64,000 bases of DNA. It comes from Spartobacteria bacterium LR76 (GTDB lineage Bacteria; Verrucomicrobiota; Verrucomicrobiia; Chthoniobacterales; Terrimicrobiaceae). The first letter of the stretch is position 1. Every line of letters begins with the position of its first letter. Under the pieces are notes generated by a model. It had not been told where the DNA came from and made no database searches. It saw only the letters and a list, made by a program, of their open reading frames with translations. The DNA is taken from NCBI GenBank assembly GCA_003054655.1, contig QAYZ01000016.1:1240001-1304000 (forward strand), read 5' to 3'. Shown piece after piece: positions 62,101 to 64,000 of the stretch. The position numbers were made by a program, and so were the translations under genes.

Positions 62101-62686
62101 CGTAGTCAAGGCGGATGGCAGCCCTGGTGAAACGGTTTGGAAAGAAGCCCTCAACATCGACATGAACGAGGACAAAATCCCCGAGTGGCATTTCTTTGGC
62201 ACGCACATCGTCGAGGGCAAGCGCCTCCACGGCGAGGGCGGTCGGTTCTGGTTTGTCGCGACCGATGAGGGCCTCGCCATCACCGCCTACATCCGCAAGG
62301 GCGAGCCGGGCGTGGTGATGGAAAAGCCGGACTGGTTTCAAAATGACTGCCTGGAGATCCTGATCGACGCCGATGGCAAGGGCGGGAAACCCGATAAGCA
62401 AATCTTCCTCGCCTATCGTACGCCGAAGACCGACCAGGCCTCCGCCAGCGATCCTTCCATCCAGATTGGTCGGGCGGCGGATGAGCAGGGCTACCTGCTC
62501 GAGGCGCTCATTCCGTGGAAGGCCCTGGGGTTTGCCGAACGGCCAGCCGGTGAATTCGGGCTGGAGATGCAGATCGACTTCGCCCGCCGGGGCCTCGGCC
62601 GCGCCCTGCAAATGGTCTACGGCACGGGGACCAACGAGGCATTCATCCAATCCGAGAACTACCTCAAAGCCCGCATCGCTCCCTGA
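59138..62686 (+). CDS. Large secreted glycoside hydrolase with C-terminal CBM9-like domain
   Basis: From ATG 59138 the protein is 1182 residues with a signal peptide (MTKLPHFLVTAACGLMPLVL). A TIM-barrel hydrolase domain (residues about 65-500) has NMVRFHHNDIPRRGLGYL and the likely acid/base Glu in VEIINENGLFWDWNF, as in clan GH-A. A middle beta-rich region follows, and residues about 980-1180 form a CBM9-like module (GGRFWFVATDEGLAITAYIR, DCLEILIDADGKGG). Related PVC-group proteins are only annotated as beta-galactosidase- or GH5-like. Substrate unknown; the locus suggests a mucin- or sialoglycan-type polymer. Confidence 0.82.
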   Translation: MTKLPHFLVTAACGLMPLVLHAEESIPRSKPAEALPDAADLVVWPLSPYPVIARDSAANAAAWLFDAPAGKHGFVHTRPDGQLEFQDGTPVRFWGTTTVFGMTLPDTAEDIGKLADSIASAGYNMVRFHHNDIPRRGLGYLQQDPKSNSLLQPNEMDKLDRFAAELYKRGVYVYLDFADFRPFLPEDGMEDGEAMNQLDNKGWKGVFPHPKIVEAWERAVTEFLNHVNPYTGRKWGEEPGVGTVEIINENGLFWDWNFKVTDGIRAWHQQEWNNWLLARYGNRETLDAQWTDAAGTKGLFADEDPAKGNVFAPKLGRYLEWDRPYRSKTKGSSRVNDWYAFLADQATGFYREAAKHIRSLGFQGVIVGSHELQGPINQYAEVQGTGTIAAHLYAHGGLLAWDARPGVRGVVMDGVDVSTSNWFSNLPRIKVRGAPGINGEWTGRSLTMSADCNLAIAAITAQQKVTQSLHFSFGHRWVGEPVPDYDFSYKWQEYKKAITFNYSSMHDVPWMAVNRICAALFIRRDFQKNKAKTAIAFSAADLREQNLHALGLSGGGGTIGDAALFLPILHEVECVFFDEVYEGDADVVFMTGRSASGDYRKAKHAVLVGDNPYTDPHHKSRDLGLPARTVRPETRIVNLTKPATFTVSWPWPESRQLTFDALEGAVEAASIPEGAKPIGLSADGKYTLGWLDDRYLVLPNGRAFQEQIADVQWLYRLYLAACQRWKIDTADNAPGKSFIQSDTRELTIDWGHGTTIIDTGRTQGFSGLMGWREKNATRNLEASIDLPYGNVLATSTDGKALGDSRRILLVAAARMQNTGQVLGLDAKGFPNYTSTGKAPALIEALRGRVSLTSSLVSDLKVYALDVEGRRQGSVPATVKAGKLTFDLSPKWGTLWFEIATAEVKGPSAPEKTVWPLAEKPRAASPKPEMIALADYYRLVNRSLDRDKPTETTAAQPFASTLDRDAFRALPQTGTPASNQIRIPFVAGAVVKADGSPGETVWKEALNIDMNEDKIPEWHFFGTHIVEGKRLHGEGGRFWFVATDEGLAITAYIRKGEPGVVMEKPDWFQNDCLEILIDADGKGGKPDKQIFLAYRTPKTDQASASDPSIQIGRAADEQGYLLEALIPWKALGFAERPAGEFGLEMQIDFARRGLGRALQMVYGTGTNEAFIQSENYLKARIAP

Positions 62687-62725
62687 GTCGCGCCTCCATC
62701 GCTTTCCCTTAGCCAATACGACATC

Positions 62726-64000
62726 ATGACGCTCCGCCTCGCCTCTCTGTTTCAAGATCACGCCATCCTGCAACGCGACCAGCCGCTGCCTGTCTGGGGG
62801 TGGGCCGAGCCGGGAGCCGTGCTGCGCATCACCCTCGGCGGTCATGTGGCCGTGACGCAGGCCGGGGCGGGCGGCGACTTTCTCGTGCGCCTGCCTGAGC
62901 TCCCGGCGGGCGGTCCGCATGCGTTATCGGTGACGATCCCGGCTACGGGAGAAGCGATCGAAATCCGCGACATCCTGATCGGCGAAGTGTGGCTCGCCTC
63001 CGGCCAGTCGAACATGGAGATGACTCTCGAGGGCTGTCTGCCCGTGAGTGAGAATGATCTGGCGTCGGCTGATTTTCCCGAGATCCGGTTTTTCAACGTG
63101 CCGAGGCGCGCGCATCTCGGCCCGGAGCGAACCGTGGAGGGAAATTGGCGGGCGGTGAATCCAGGCGTGGCACGGGAATGCTCGGCCGTTGGCTTCAGTT
63201 TTGCGCGACGGCTGCATCGCGCTCTGGGCGTTCCGGTCGGCGTGATTTCGTCCTCCTGGGGCGGGTCGGATATCAAGAGCTGGCTCAGCCGTTCCGCCCT
63301 GGCGCACAATCCCGATACCGCACAATGGCTCGCCGATTTTGAGAAAGTCGCGTGGACGGAAACTCGCTGGGAGGCCATGAGCAATCCCGATCCCGACGGG
63401 CGCGTGAGCAATCTTCCCAGGGACCCAGGCAATACCGGTATCGAGCGCGGCTGGCATTTGCCGGGCTACGTGGATTCCGGCTGGCAGAGCATCGACCTGC
63501 CTGCGACCTGGCAGTCGGCCGGGCATCCGAATACCGGCGTCTTCTGGTTCCGGCGCACGATCGAGATCCCGGCATCCTGGCGCGGGCGCGAGCTCGTGCT
63601 CAACCTCGGAGCAGCCGACAAGCAGGACATCACCTATGTGAACGGCACAGAGGTTGGCCGCATGGGGAAGGATCGCGAGGACGCATATTGGAATGTGCCG
63701 CGCGTCTACCCGGTGCCGGACCACCTCGTGGACGGCCCCGCGCTGACCGTCGCCGTGCGGGTCTATTCCTTTGTCTATGATGGCGGGCTGAGCGGCCCGG
63801 CGGCTGCGATGAATATCCACCCTGCCGGAAGTCCGGCGGAATGCCTGCACCTGTCCGGCGAGTGGCGATGCCATCGCGAGCACGATCTGGGCCTCGTCCT
63901 GGAGACGCATCTGATGGGGCAGGGCGAGCGCAATACCCCGCACATCCTCTTTGATAACATGATCCAGCCCCTCATCCCCTACGCCCTTCGCGGTGCGATC
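62726..64000 (+). CDS. Sialate O-acetylesterase-like protein (cut by window edge)
   Basis: An ATG at 62726 opens a frame with no stop to the window end, giving 425 residues. The SGNH-like nucleophile motif is LASGQSNMEM, preceded by GEVW, as in sialate-9-O-acetylesterase (SIAE) proteins. A beta-galactosidase-like jelly roll is inserted after it (WFRRTIEIPASWRGREL, then LNLGAADKQDITYVNG). The catalytic Asp-His lie beyond the window. No signal peptide is seen, so it is probably cytoplasmic. It starts 39 bases after the large hydrolase gene. Confidence 0.88.
   Translation, partial: MTLRLASLFQDHAILQRDQPLPVWGWAEPGAVLRITLGGHVAVTQAGAGGDFLVRLPELPAGGPHALSVTIPATGEAIEIRDILIGEVWLASGQSNMEMTLEGCLPVSENDLASADFPEIRFFNVPRRAHLGPERTVEGNWRAVNPGVARECSAVGFSFARRLHRALGVPVGVISSSWGGSDIKSWLSRSALAHNPDTAQWLADFEKVAWTETRWEAMSNPDPDGRVSNLPRDPGNTGIERGWHLPGYVDSGWQSIDLPATWQSAGHPNTGVFWFRRTIEIPASWRGRELVLNLGAADKQDITYVNGTEVGRMGKDREDAYWNVPRVYPVPDHLVDGPALTVAVRVYSFVYDGGLSGPAAAMNIHPAGSPAECLHLSGEWRCHREHDLGLVLETHLMGQGERNTPHILFDNMIQPLIPYALRGAI

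Noticed and set aside
59018-62920. 1300-codon open frame on the minus strand
   Set aside because: It is antisense to the large glycoside hydrolase and esterase, which have signal peptides and family motifs. The frame is a GC-rich shadow with Arg/His/Gly-heavy composition and no recognisable domain.

Overview
The window reads as a high-GC chromosomal segment of a free-living Verrucomicrobiota bacterium, probably of the Spartobacteria/Terrimicrobiia type. This assignment is inference from gene style: two secreted autotransporter-repeat proteins with PEP-CTERM tails, a SWIB-domain protein, verrucomicrobial LacI-like regulators, many secreted carbohydrate-active enzymes and frequent GTG/TTG starts. 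No phage, insertion sequence, CRISPR array or rRNA was seen. One tRNA (Glu, anticodon CTC) is present.

Layout. 1-3.7 kb: a 2-hydroxyacid dehydrogenase cut by the left edge, a small secreted carbohydrate-binding-like protein, a RhaT-type rhamnose symporter and a true formylglycine-generating enzyme. 3.8-7.2 kb: assimilatory sulfite reductase (cysJI). 7.6-9.8 kb: a guanylate-kinase-like P-loop protein translationally coupled to a CHAD protein, and an ArsC-like reductase. 10-12.3 kb: a polar amino-acid ABC transporter whose binding protein and permease are fused. 12.3-17.5 kb: fabV and the MoxR / DUF58 / transglutaminase trio. 17.6-20 kb: a large PEP-CTERM autotransporter-repeat protein. 20.3-22.4 kb: a transglutaminase, tRNA-Glu, a glutaredoxin and a membrane protein. 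30.2-22.5 kb on the minus strand: a tightly packed eight-gene run nuoB-nuoC-rnd-nadC-birA-ctpA-tsaD-(receiver/GGDEF/EAL), with mostly overlapping genes.

30.3-35.6 kb: a lipoprotein, PPK2, a Kup potassium transporter, the SWIB protein, a frameshifted SRPBCC pseudogene and a renalase-like flavoprotein. 35.7-42.4 kb: a LacI regulator and a secreted polysaccharide-degradation run (beta-helix protein, heparinase-fold lyase, acetyl-xylan-esterase-like protein, LamG-like protein). 42.5-48.8 kb: a NodT-type outer-membrane efflux protein and a coiled-coil protein, facing an Alg8-like synthase paired with an Alg44-like PilZ protein. This pair looks like a c-di-GMP-gated exopolysaccharide synthase. The GGDEF/EAL protein elsewhere in the window could supply or remove its signal, but that link is inference.

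49-64 kb: a glycan or sialic-acid-like catabolic locus with an SGNH hydrolase, a DapA/NanA-family lyase, an unusual GntR-LacI regulator carrying an extra C-terminal jelly-roll-like domain, a second PEP-CTERM protein, two sialidase-fold proteins without signal peptides, a secreted unknown, a 1182-residue secreted glycoside hydrolase, and a sialate O-acetylesterase cut by the right edge. The best candidates for something new are the Alg8/Alg44-like module, the regulator with the fused carbohydrate-binding-like domain, and the CHAD/guanylate-kinase-like pair.
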